Assembly (NCBI GenBank): GCA_964544695.1
Contig: CAZJDB010000154.1
Coordinates: 1-64,000 of the forward strand
Length of the DNA: 64,000 bases
Direction of reading: 5' to 3'
From: Dinghuibacter sp964544695
GTDB taxonomy: Bacteria > Bacteroidota > Bacteroidia > Chitinophagales > Chitinophagaceae
In this document: in pieces, positions 50,422 through 58,110 of the stretch
Position numbering within the stretch: the first letter of the stretch is position 1
Layout of the letters: each line of letters starts with the position of its first letter
Notes under the pieces: model-generated
Databases searched by the model: none
Seen by the model: only the letters and a program-made list of their open reading frames with translations
Told to the model about the DNA's origin: nothing
Made by a program: the position numbers and the translations under genes

Positions 50422-51513
50422 TCAGTCGGGCCTTTGGATAATCCCTCCGCCGACAACGTCATCCCCTTCGTAAAATACAGCGCTTTGCCCCGGCGCAATT
50501 CCCTTTGCCGACGAAAAGAAATGAACAGCCACGCTGCCATCCGCGGCAGGATACAGGTAGGCCGGTGTGCCCGGGTCCCTGTACCGCACCTTGGCCGTCA
50601 CCTCCATCCCTGAAGGAACTGCATCGTACTTGATCCAATTCATTTTGCGGACGACCATGTCCGTGCGATCCAGGTCCGAAAGGTCCCCAAGCACGACCGT
50701 ATTCGTTTCGGGAATGATTTCAGTCACGTAAACGGGTTTGCCGAAGGTTATGTCCAGCCCTTTCCGCTGGCCTATTGTATAAAAAGGATATCCCTGGTGC
50801 GTTCCCAGTATATTCCCCTGGGGATCGACGAAATGACCGCCGCGGACGCGATCTTCGAGTCCGGGCACCTTCCTTTTGAGGAAGCCGCGGTAATCATTAT
50901 CCGGCACGAAGCAAATCTCATAGCTTTCGCTTTTTTTGGCCAGCTCAGGGTATCCGAAAGATTCGGCCATTTGCCGGATTTCGGTCTTGCGGTAGCCTCC
51001 CAGGGGAAGGAGGGTTCGGCTGAGGACTTCCTGGTCCAGGCCCCATAGGACATAACTTTGGTCCTTGAGGGGGTCGAGCCCCTTGCTGACCACATACCTC
51101 CCGTTTTCCGACCGGATCAGGGCGTAATGTCCTGTGGCTATGTAGGCACAGCCCATGGCATCGGCCCTTTTGAGCAGGGCCTTCCACTTGATATGCGTAT
51201 TGCAAAGGACGCAGGGATTGGGGGTGCGTCCCGCCATGTATTCTTCCACGAAATTATCGATGACCGAATCCCCGAATTCGCTTCGGATGTCCAGGACATA
51301 ATGGGGGAAGCCATTCTGGACGGCAGCCAGGCGAGCGTCATTGAAAGAATCCAGGTTGCAGCAACCCGTTTCCTTCTTCCCCGCGCCCGCAGAAGCATAA
51401 TCCCAGGTTTTCATGGTGATGCCCACCACTTCGTACCCCGCCTTGTGCAGCATCAGGGCGGTAACGGTACTGTCGATACCCCCGCTCATAGCCACAAGCA
51501 CTTTTTCTGCCAT
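50422..51513 (-). CDS. mnmA: tRNA-specific 2-thiouridylase MnmA
   Basis: MnmA thiolates U34 of tRNA-Glu, -Gln and -Lys. The start chosen is ATG 51513 (363 residues), where the family's AEKVLVAMSGGIDST PP-loop begins. NPCVLCN with its catalytic Cys, the GHYA motif, the SYVLWGL segment and QRKGLDI are present. A second conserved catalytic cysteine lies in SYEICFVPD. A TACCTTTG -7 box ends 6 bases before the start, so the transcript is likely leaderless. Confidence 0.95.
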   Translation of the reverse strand: MAEKVLVAMSGGIDSTVTALMLHKAGYEVVGITMKTWDYASAGAGKKETGCCNLDSFNDARLAAVQNGFPHYVLDIRSEFGDSVIDNFVEEYMAGRTPNPCVLCNTHIKWKALLKRADAMGCAYIATGHYALIRSENGRYVVSKGLDPLKDQSYVLWGLDQEVLSRTLLPLGGYRKTEIRQMAESFGYPELAKKSESYEICFVPDNDYRGFLKRKVPGLEDRVRGGHFVDPQGNILGTHQGYPFYTIGQRKGLDITFGKPVYVTEIIPETNTVVLGDLSDLDRTDMVVRKMNWIKYDAVPSGMEVTAKVRYRDPGTPAYLYPAADGSVAVHFFSSAKGIAPGQSAVFYEGDDVVGGGIIQRPD

Positions 51514-51519
51514 AGGCAG

Positions 51520-51527
51520 CAAAGGTA
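51520..51527 (-). promoter_or_regulatory. -7 element of mnmA
   Basis: TACCTTTG on the minus strand is a perfect TAnnTTTG, 6 bases from the ATG. No TTTG lies at the -33 distance. Confidence 0.5.
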
Positions 51528-51633
51528 CAAAATAGGGGGCCCCCGGCGCCCATGCGACGGTCACGGCCCCGTAAAACCGCTTATCACGGATATAGTCCCC
51601 TAAAATACATGGGTAAAATACCCGGTTCGGGGC

Positions 51634-51665
51634 ATTGACATGGGTTACTTTGCCCCTTACCTTTG
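51634..51665 (+). promoter_or_regulatory. Promoter of ssb
   Basis: ATTG (51634-51637), then 20 bases, then a perfect -7 box TACCTTTG (51658-51665). The ssb ATG follows 28 bases downstream. Confidence 0.65.
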
Positions 51666-51693
51666 TTATTATTCATGATTCAAACGAGCGGTT

Positions 51694-52107
51694 ATGATTA
51701 AGCTTCAAATTGTAGGAAACCTGGGACGGGACGGAGTCGTCAGAGAGGTGAATGGTAAAAATGTCATCAACTTCAGCGTAGCGCACACCGAGCGCTACAA
51801 AGATGGTACCGGCAACCTGAAGGAGCGAACCACCTGGGTGGATTGCTCCTATTGGACGGACAGAACGGGCGTAGCACCCTACCTCAAAAAGGGGACCTTG
51901 GTGTACGCAGAAGGATCACCCAGCGCCGAGGCCTATACGGGCAAGGACGGGAATCCGGGAGTGGCCCTCCGTATGAGGGTGTCCAATGTACATTTGCTGG
52001 GATCCAGTCCCCGAAGTGAGGAAGGGCACGCTTCAGAAGCGGCAGTGGGTTCGACCGAATATGCAGCGTCGAACGGGGTGGATGCGGGGGATGACCTACC
52101 CTTTTAG
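51694..52107 (+). CDS. ssb: Single-stranded DNA-binding protein
   Basis: The 137-residue protein has an N-terminal OB-fold (LQIVGNLGRDGVVREVNGKNVINFSVA, TTWVDCSYWTDRTGVAPYLKKGTLVY) and an acidic C-terminal tip reading DAGDDLPF, the conserved partner-binding tail. It binds single-stranded DNA in replication and repair. The gene has its own promoter and a strong terminator. The tail between OB-fold and tip is short, which is common for a second SSB copy, so it may not be the main replicative SSB. Confidence 0.93.
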   Translation: MIKLQIVGNLGRDGVVREVNGKNVINFSVAHTERYKDGTGNLKERTTWVDCSYWTDRTGVAPYLKKGTLVYAEGSPSAEAYTGKDGNPGVALRMRVSNVHLLGSSPRSEEGHASEAAVGSTEYAASNGVDAGDDLPF

Positions 52108-52135
52108 TTTTCTTTCTCATGTCTAGATTGTCAGC

Positions 52136-52165
52136 GCGACGGTTGATCTCAACTGTCGCTTTTTT
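52136..52165 (+). terminator. Rho-independent terminator of ssb
   Basis: An 11-bp stem GCGACGGTTGA/TCAACTGTCGC with one wobble pair and a minimal loop, followed by six T residues. It lies 28 bases after the ssb stop. Confidence 0.9.
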
Positions 52166-52195
52166 GGCGGAAATCCTTAAATCGTTTTAGCAGGC

Positions 52196-54409
52196 ATGAA
52201 AGTCCCTCTTTGGTTGCTGGCCTTAACGCTCGTGGGCCAGGCGAAAGCACAAAGCCCCGTCAAATACGTCAACCCTTTCATTGGAACGGCCGACCACGGC
52301 CACACCTACCCGGGCGCCACGGTGCCCTTCGGGATGGTACAATTGAGCCCCGATAACGGACGCTCGGGCTGGGACTGGTGCAGCGGCTACAATTACATCG
52401 ATACGGTCATCCAGGGCTTTTCCCACCTGCACCTGAGCGGCACCGGTATCGGGGACCTTTGCGATATTTCCGTGATGCCTTCCGTGGGCATACCCGCAGG
52501 GACGACCCTGATCAAAAGCCGCTTCAGCCATGACGAAGAAAGCGCCAGGCCCGGGTATTACAGCGTAGTCCTGAAGGACTTCGGCATCAAGACCGAACTG
52601 ACCACGAGCCTCCACGCGGGGATGCACCGGTACACCTTTCCAAGATCGGAGAATTCGATGATCCGACTGGATTTGGGCTTTTCCATAAACTGGGACCGAC
52701 CGACGGACTGCTATGTGGAGCGAGTCAACGATTCGATGTTCGTCGGATACCGGTATTCCACCGGGTGGGCGACCGATCGACGTGTTTATTTTGCTTTGCA
52801 ATTGTCAAAACCCGTAAGGGAACTCAAATTATTCGGTCAGGCTCAAAGCGCGGACAGCGCCAGGGGTAAGGATGTCAAAGCTTGCATGGTCTTCGCCACT
52901 CAGCAAAATGAAAAGATACTCATGAAGGTGGGCCTCTCCTTCGCGGACATCGAAGGCGCAAAAAGAAGTCTTGAAGAGATCGAAGGTTGGGATTTCGATA
53001 AAACCAGCCGAAAAGCCGAAGCCGCCTGGGAAGCCCAGTTGAGGAAGATAACCGTCAACACCAAAGATGACAGGCTCAAAAGAACTTTTTACACGGCGCT
53101 GTATCATTCTTTTGAAGCCCCGGTGACGTTTACCGACCGTGACGACCGGTACAAAGGGATCGATGGGAAACCGGTAAAAGCCGGCGGGACGCGATACTCG
53201 GTGCATTCCATCTGGGATACCTTCCGCGCGGAGGACCCCCTGTTTACCATCCTGCAAAGCCAAAGGGTCCCCGACATCATCAACTCCTACCTGGATTTCT
53301 ACGACCAGTACGGCCTGCTGCCTGTCTGGGACCTCGAATTCAACGAGACCAACTGCATGACGGGCTACCATTCGGTGGCGGTGATCTCGGACGCCATCCT
53401 CAAGGGTATTAAAGGGTTCGATGTCGAAAAGGCGTACACGGCAATGAAGAAAAGTGCCATGCAAGACATCCGCGGCACGAACCTGTACCGCCGGTATGGC
53501 TTCGTTCCCCAGGACAAGCTGGGTTCCAGCGTGACCATCACCCTGGAATACGCCTACGACGACTGGTGTATCGCCCAGGTAGCGAAGCACCTGAACAAAA
53601 ACCAAGACTATAAGGAATTCATGATCCGGGCGCATTCCTACGTCCCATTATTCGACTCCCAAACTGGCTTCTTCCGCGCGAAGAATACGGACGGTTCCTG
53701 GGTGAACCCCTTCGACCCTTTCTACTCCGAGCACGATGCAAACAAGGCCATGTATACCGAAGGGGACGCCTGGCAGCATTCCTGGTTCGTCCCCCACGAT
53801 CCCCAGGGCCTGATCGACCTGTTCGGGAGCAGGGAGGCCTATGTAGCCAAGCTGGACTCCCTGTTTATCGTCCCTTCCGCCCTGAAAGGAGACAATACTT
53901 CTCCCGATATCAGTGGGATGATCGGCCAGTATGCCCAGGGCAACGAGCCCAGCCACCACATCGCCTACCTATATAATTATGCCGGGGAGCCCTGGAAGAC
54001 CGCCGAAAAGATCCGCCTGATCATGGATAGCCTCTACACCGATGCCCCCGGAGGCCTTTGCGGCAACGAGGACTGCGGGCAAATGAGCGCCTGGTACGTG
54101 TTCAGCGCCCTGGGCTTCTACCCTGTGAATCCCGCAAGCGGGGAGTACGTACTGGGCAGCCCCCTGTTCGACAAATCCATTATTCAACTGCCCGGAAGCA
54201 AGGCATTCACCATCGAAGCCCGAAACAACACTCGAACGAACAAATACATTCAAAGCGCGACCCTTAACGGGAAGCCCTATTCAAAGTCCTACATCACCCA
54301 CGCGGATATCATGAATGGCGGAGTCCTCGAATTGGTCATGGGCCCCCGGCCAGGCGCAACCTGGGGTACAAAAAAAGCAAACCTCCCGACTTCCATGACG
54401 CAACCCTAG
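52196..54409 (+). CDS. GH92 family alpha-mannosidase, secreted
   Basis: A 737-residue exported glycoside hydrolase with a signal peptide (1-19, ending QAKAQ). GH92 enzymes are Ca2+-dependent exo-alpha-mannosidases acting on N-glycans and mannans. Motifs visible include FIGTADHGHTYPGATVPFG at the N-terminus, SIWDTFRAEDPL, a HSWFVPHD segment and the GNEDCGQMSAWYVFSALGFYP block with its catalytic Glu. No other glycan genes flank it, so it is not in a full PUL here. Its TAG overlaps the radC stop by four bases (CTAG). Confidence 0.92.
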   Translation: MKVPLWLLALTLVGQAKAQSPVKYVNPFIGTADHGHTYPGATVPFGMVQLSPDNGRSGWDWCSGYNYIDTVIQGFSHLHLSGTGIGDLCDISVMPSVGIPAGTTLIKSRFSHDEESARPGYYSVVLKDFGIKTELTTSLHAGMHRYTFPRSENSMIRLDLGFSINWDRPTDCYVERVNDSMFVGYRYSTGWATDRRVYFALQLSKPVRELKLFGQAQSADSARGKDVKACMVFATQQNEKILMKVGLSFADIEGAKRSLEEIEGWDFDKTSRKAEAAWEAQLRKITVNTKDDRLKRTFYTALYHSFEAPVTFTDRDDRYKGIDGKPVKAGGTRYSVHSIWDTFRAEDPLFTILQSQRVPDIINSYLDFYDQYGLLPVWDLEFNETNCMTGYHSVAVISDAILKGIKGFDVEKAYTAMKKSAMQDIRGTNLYRRYGFVPQDKLGSSVTITLEYAYDDWCIAQVAKHLNKNQDYKEFMIRAHSYVPLFDSQTGFFRAKNTDGSWVNPFDPFYSEHDANKAMYTEGDAWQHSWFVPHDPQGLIDLFGSREAYVAKLDSLFIVPSALKGDNTSPDISGMIGQYAQGNEPSHHIAYLYNYAGEPWKTAEKIRLIMDSLYTDAPGGLCGNEDCGQMSAWYVFSALGFYPVNPASGEYVLGSPLFDKSIIQLPGSKAFTIEARNNTRTNKYIQSATLNGKPYSKSYITHADIMNGGVLELVMGPRPGATWGTKKANLPTSMTQP

Positions 54410-55083
54410 GCCTGCAGACGCCCGGTTTCCGCAAAACTGTAGTAGCCTTGGGAGCTTACGATCACATGATCCATCAACAGGATGTCCATGAGTTGGCACG
54501 CATGGTAAACCTTTTTAGTGGCTTCCACATCCGCATGGCTGGGTGTCAAAGAGCCCCCAGGGTGGTTATGACACAGGATAATGGACGTCGCAGTAACTTC
54601 CAGGGCCATCTTCATGATAATGCGCACATCCACCGCGGCCGAAGAAATACCTCCCCAGCTCAGCTTCTCCTCGCGCTTCACTATATTGGATTGGTTCAGG
54701 AAAAGCACTACAAACACCTCGTTGATATGGTCCACCAGCATTGGTTGCAAATACCGCACAGCTTCTTTGGCGCTCCGTATCGGTTTTCCGCGCAAAGGCG
54801 TTACCAACCGCCGCCGGCCCAGCTCGATCACTGCCACCAGGGAAACTGCCTTTGCCGTGCCGATACCCTTAATTTGCTTTAGTCTCCAGACATCCATGTT
54901 CCATAGCCGCTCCAACTCGTTTTTGGGGCCAAGGATTTCACGGGCCAGGTCCACGGCAGAAATCCCTTTATGACCAATGCGAAGGAAAAGTGCAAGCAAT
55001 TCCGCATCCGTAAGCGATTCTGCGCCGAATTTCAGCAACTTTTCCCTTGGTCTCAAATCCTCGATCCAGTCTTTGATCGCCAT
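54406..55083 (-). CDS. radC: RadC family protein (JAB/MPN+ domain)
   Basis: The start chosen is ATG 55083 (225 residues), where the standard N-terminal helical part begins (AIKDWIEDLRPREKLL). A helix-hairpin-helix region precedes the metalloprotease-like JAMM motif HNHPGG...PSHAD, with His172, His174 and Asp185. Despite the name, a repair function is not established for RadC. It is divergent from prs with a 48-base gap and converges with the GH92 gene. Confidence 0.92.
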   Translation of the reverse strand: MAIKDWIEDLRPREKLLKFGAESLTDAELLALFLRIGHKGISAVDLAREILGPKNELERLWNMDVWRLKQIKGIGTAKAVSLVAVIELGRRRLVTPLRGKPIRSAKEAVRYLQPMLVDHINEVFVVLFLNQSNIVKREEKLSWGGISSAAVDVRIIMKMALEVTATSIILCHNHPGGSLTPSHADVEATKKVYHACQLMDILLMDHVIVSSQGYYSFAETGRLQA

Positions 55084-55131
55084 AACTAGAACTTTTGATT
55101 TTTGTTTACCTTTAACGCACATACATCTCCC

Positions 55132-56103
55132 ATGCAAGCGAATACCGCGAAAATCTTCTCAGGCACAGGCTCCCAATACCTTGCAGAAAAAATCGTCCGC
55201 AGCTACGGTTCCAAGCTGGGTAGGATCAACGTATCCCGGTTCAGCGATGGAGAAATCCAGCCGGTTTTCCAGGAAAGCATCAGGGGAGACTATGTGTTCC
55301 TGATACAAAGCACGTGCTCGCCCGCCGACAATTTAATGGAGTTGCTGCTGATGATCGACGCCGCCCGGAGGGCCTCCGCTTATAAGGTGATTGCGGTTAT
55401 CCCCTATTACGGGTATGCCCGCCAGGACCGTAAGGATAAACCCCGAGTCGCCATCGGTTCTAAGCTGGTAGCCAATATGTTAGTTGCGGCGGGGGCGGAC
55501 CGGGTCATTACCATGGACCTGCACGCGCCCCAGATCCAGGGGTATTTCGATATACCCGTGGACCATTTGGACAGCTCCGCGATTTTTATCCCTTACATTG
55601 AGCAATTGAAGCTGGAAAATCTTACCTTTGCCGCCCCTGACGTGGGTAGCGCCAACCGGGTCCGCGAGATCGCCAGCTATTTCGACTCCGAAATGGTGAT
55701 TTGCGACAAGCACCGGAAAAGGGCCAACGAGATCGCCAGCATGGTCGTGATCGGGGATGTGACGGGCCGGGATGTGGTGTTGATCGATGACATCTGCGAT
55801 ACGGGGGGCACCCTGGCGAAAAGCGCCGGGCTGCTCATGGAAAAGGGAGCCAGGAGTGTGAGGGCCCTGTGCACACACCCCGTGCTGAGCGGCAAAGCCT
55901 ATGAGAACATCGAAAACAGTGTGCTGGATGAGTTGGTGGTCTGCGATACCATCCCCCTGAAGCACCAAAGCAGGAAGATCAAGGAAGTATCGGTATCCGA
56001 CTTGTTTGCCGTTGCGATCCGGAATGCATTCGAGAACAAAAGCATCACCAGCCTGTTCATCCACTCGCAACTGAAGGAAAAGAGACAATTAAATACTCAA
56101 TAA
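55132..56103 (+). CDS. prs: Ribose-phosphate pyrophosphokinase
   Basis: Prs makes PRPP from ribose 5-phosphate and ATP, feeding purine, pyrimidine, His and Trp synthesis. The start chosen is ATG 55132 (323 residues), within the usual 310-330. Family motifs are INVSRFSDGEI, the flexible loop RQDRKDKPR, MDLHAPQIQGYFD and the PRPP-binding DDICDTGGTL. A TACCTTTA box lies 17 bases before the start. The rplY gene follows after 5 bases, so the two are cotranscribed. Confidence 0.96.
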   Translation: MQANTAKIFSGTGSQYLAEKIVRSYGSKLGRINVSRFSDGEIQPVFQESIRGDYVFLIQSTCSPADNLMELLLMIDAARRASAYKVIAVIPYYGYARQDRKDKPRVAIGSKLVANMLVAAGADRVITMDLHAPQIQGYFDIPVDHLDSSAIFIPYIEQLKLENLTFAAPDVGSANRVREIASYFDSEMVICDKHRKRANEIASMVVIGDVTGRDVVLIDDICDTGGTLAKSAGLLMEKGARSVRALCTHPVLSGKAYENIENSVLDELVVCDTIPLKHQSRKIKEVSVSDLFAVAIRNAFENKSITSLFIHSQLKEKRQLNTQ

Positions 56104-56108
56104 AAAAA

Positions 56109-56768
56109 ATGAAAACAATTACAATCGAAGGACAACTGAGGACCGAATTTGGAAAAAAAGCCACCCTCCACATTCGCTCTCAGGAACTGGTGCCAGGTGT
56201 AATTTATGGGGGTGCTCAGGAGGTGAATTTCGCCGTGCCTGCAGCCGATTTGAAACCTCTGGTGTATACTTCGGAATTCCAGTTCGTTGAGATCAAGGTC
56301 GACGGCAAGGTCTACAAATGTATCATGAAGGACCTCCAGTTCGGCAAGGTATCGGACGAGCTGATCCACATGGACCTGTTGGAAATGGTAGCCGATAAAA
56401 AAGTCGTCGCGACCATCCCCCTGAAGTTCGTGGGGGTCTCGGAAGGTGTCAAGGAAGGGGGTAAGCTGGTAACGAAGATGAAGTCGCTCAAGGTAAAAGC
56501 GCTGCCCAAGCACCTGACCGAAAATATCGAAGTCGATATTACCTCCTTGCAGATCAACGGGAATATCCGGGTAGAGGACGTGAAGGCTCCGAATTTCGAA
56601 ATCCTCAATTCCCCGCGTATCCCGGTAGCTTCCGTGGTGACCACGCGGGCCCTGCGTCAGGAAGATGCCGCCACGGCGCCCAAGAAGGAAGCCGCCGCTG
56701 CACCTGCCGCCGCTGCACCCGCTGCCGCCGCCAAGCCCGCTGCCGCCAAGCCCGCAGCCAAAAAGTAA
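56109..56768 (+). CDS. rplY: 50S ribosomal protein L25 / general stress protein Ctc
   Basis: A 219-residue L25 of the long (CTC) type. The N-terminal beta-barrel binds 5S rRNA (IEGQLRTEFGKKATLHIR, VPGVIYGG) and a C-terminal TL5-like domain is present (about 95-185). A tail of Ala, Pro and Lys residues (190-219) is low in complexity and probably disordered. It starts 5 bases after prs, and a terminator directly follows. Confidence 0.94.
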   Translation: MKTITIEGQLRTEFGKKATLHIRSQELVPGVIYGGAQEVNFAVPAADLKPLVYTSEFQFVEIKVDGKVYKCIMKDLQFGKVSDELIHMDLLEMVADKKVVATIPLKFVGVSEGVKEGGKLVTKMKSLKVKALPKHLTENIEVDITSLQINGNIRVEDVKAPNFEILNSPRIPVASVVTTRALRQEDAATAPKKEAAAAPAAAAPAAAAKPAAAKPAAKK

Positions 56769-56791
56769 GACGTGTGACCTTTTAAATAACC

Positions 56792-56829
56792 AGGCTCCGC
56801 TGCATTTTACGGCGGAGCCTGCGCTTTTT
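56792..56829 (+). terminator. Rho-independent terminator between rplY and pth
   Basis: Stem AGGCTCCGC/GCGGAGCCT of nine perfect pairs with a T-rich loop, then GCGC and five T residues ending just 4 bases before the pth ATG. Such closeness could attenuate rather than separate pth. Confidence 0.8.
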
Positions 56830-56833
56830 GAGC

Positions 56834-57412
56834 ATGGAGAAGTATCTGATCGCGGGCCTGGGCAACATAGGCCTGGAATACGAGCACACCCGCCATAATG
56901 TCGGGTTTGACGTGGTGGACGCACTCCTCCGCAAGCATGGGGGAGACCTGTCCACCCAGCGCCTGTCTATCCACGCGGAAATCCGGCTCAAGGGCCGCCT
57001 CCTGGTCTGCATCATGCCAACTACATACGTGAACAACAGCGGCAAAGCAGTCAGGTATTGGATGGAGAAGGAGAATATCCCCATCAAGCAAATCCTGGTA
57101 GTGGTGGATGAACTGGCATTGCCTTTGGGTAAACTTCGGTTACGCACAGGCGGTAGCGATGCCGGCCACAATGGCCTAAAGGACATAAAAGCCGCGCTGG
57201 GCACGGATCAATACCCCAGGCTGAGGTTTGGAATAGGCAACGATTTCCCCAAAGGGAGGCAAATCGACTATGTCCTGGGTAAATGGGATGAAAGCGAAGT
57301 TCCCCTCGTTCAGGAACAGATAGCGCAGGCCGTTGGGGCCATAGAATCCTTTGTCCTTGAGGGAATCGACAAAACGATGAATAAAGTAAATAATTCCACC
57401 CCAGGTAGGTAG
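56834..57412 (+). CDS. pth: Peptidyl-tRNA hydrolase
   Basis: Pth releases tRNA from prematurely dissociated peptidyl-tRNA. The start chosen is ATG 56834 (192 residues). A TTG two codons earlier lies in the terminator's T-run. The catalytic residues are at the expected positions: Asn11, His21, Asp92 and Asn113 in GLGNIGLEYEHTRHN, VVVDELALP and GGSDAGHNGL. It is separated from rplY by only the terminator. Confidence 0.96.
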   Translation: MEKYLIAGLGNIGLEYEHTRHNVGFDVVDALLRKHGGDLSTQRLSIHAEIRLKGRLLVCIMPTTYVNNSGKAVRYWMEKENIPIKQILVVVDELALPLGKLRLRTGGSDAGHNGLKDIKAALGTDQYPRLRFGIGNDFPKGRQIDYVLGKWDESEVPLVQEQIAQAVGAIESFVLEGIDKTMNKVNNSTPGR

Positions 57413-57462
57413 AATTTTTGTTATTTCTTATATTCGCTGGCAGTACTACAAAATCTCGTCAG

Positions 57463-58071
57463 ATGAAAATCTTTTGTGTAGGGAGAAACTATGCAGAACA
57501 CGCTAAGGAACTAGGAAACGATATACCCGAGGAACCTGTCATCTTCATGAAGCCCAAAAGTGCGCTCCTGCAGACACATATGCCGTTTTACTATCCTGAG
57601 TTTACCAATGAGCTGCATTATGAAGTGGAGCTCGTTCTGCGCGTCAGCAAAAACGGAAAGTATATACAAGACCGTTACGCTTCCCGGTATTACAACGGGA
57701 TCACAGTGGGTATCGACTTTACGGCCAGGGACATCCAGCAGGATCTGAAGCAAAAGGGGCTGCCTTGGGAAAAAGCCAAGGCCTGGGATAACTCGGCGGC
57801 CATAGGCACCTGGAAGGACTTGAACGCAGACCACCGGAAGCACGTCAATTTCTGCCTGTACAAGAATAAGGAATTGGTGCAGCAAGGCAATAGCGGCAAT
57901 ATGCTGTTCAACTTCGATAAAATTGTGGCGAATATTTCCCAATATTTCTCCCTCAATATCGGGGACATCATCTTTACGGGTACCCCTGCAGGGGTCGGGG
58001 AATGCGTAGTGGGAGACGAACTGGAGGCATTTCTGGAGGACGATTCCCTGTTAAAGGTCGAAATCAAGTAG
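57463..58071 (+). CDS. Fumarylacetoacetate hydrolase family protein
   Basis: The start chosen is ATG 57463 (202 residues). The FAH fold is recognisable by FCVGRNYAEHAKELG, the metal-binding ELHYEVELVLRV (Glu-x-Glu), GIDFTARDIQ and the TGTPAGVG motif. These enzymes cleave acylpyruvates or decarboxylate oxaloacetate. The small size matches the acylpyruvase group (YcgM/FAHD1). It lies 50 bases after pth and 39 bases before the E1 gene. Confidence 0.88.
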   Translation: MKIFCVGRNYAEHAKELGNDIPEEPVIFMKPKSALLQTHMPFYYPEFTNELHYEVELVLRVSKNGKYIQDRYASRYYNGITVGIDFTARDIQQDLKQKGLPWEKAKAWDNSAAIGTWKDLNADHRKHVNFCLYKNKELVQQGNSGNMLFNFDKIVANISQYFSLNIGDIIFTGTPAGVGECVVGDELEAFLEDDSLLKVEIK

Positions 58072-58110
58072 GCCTTTTTTTATGCCCACCCGGAAAACGA
58101 ATGTTAGTTT

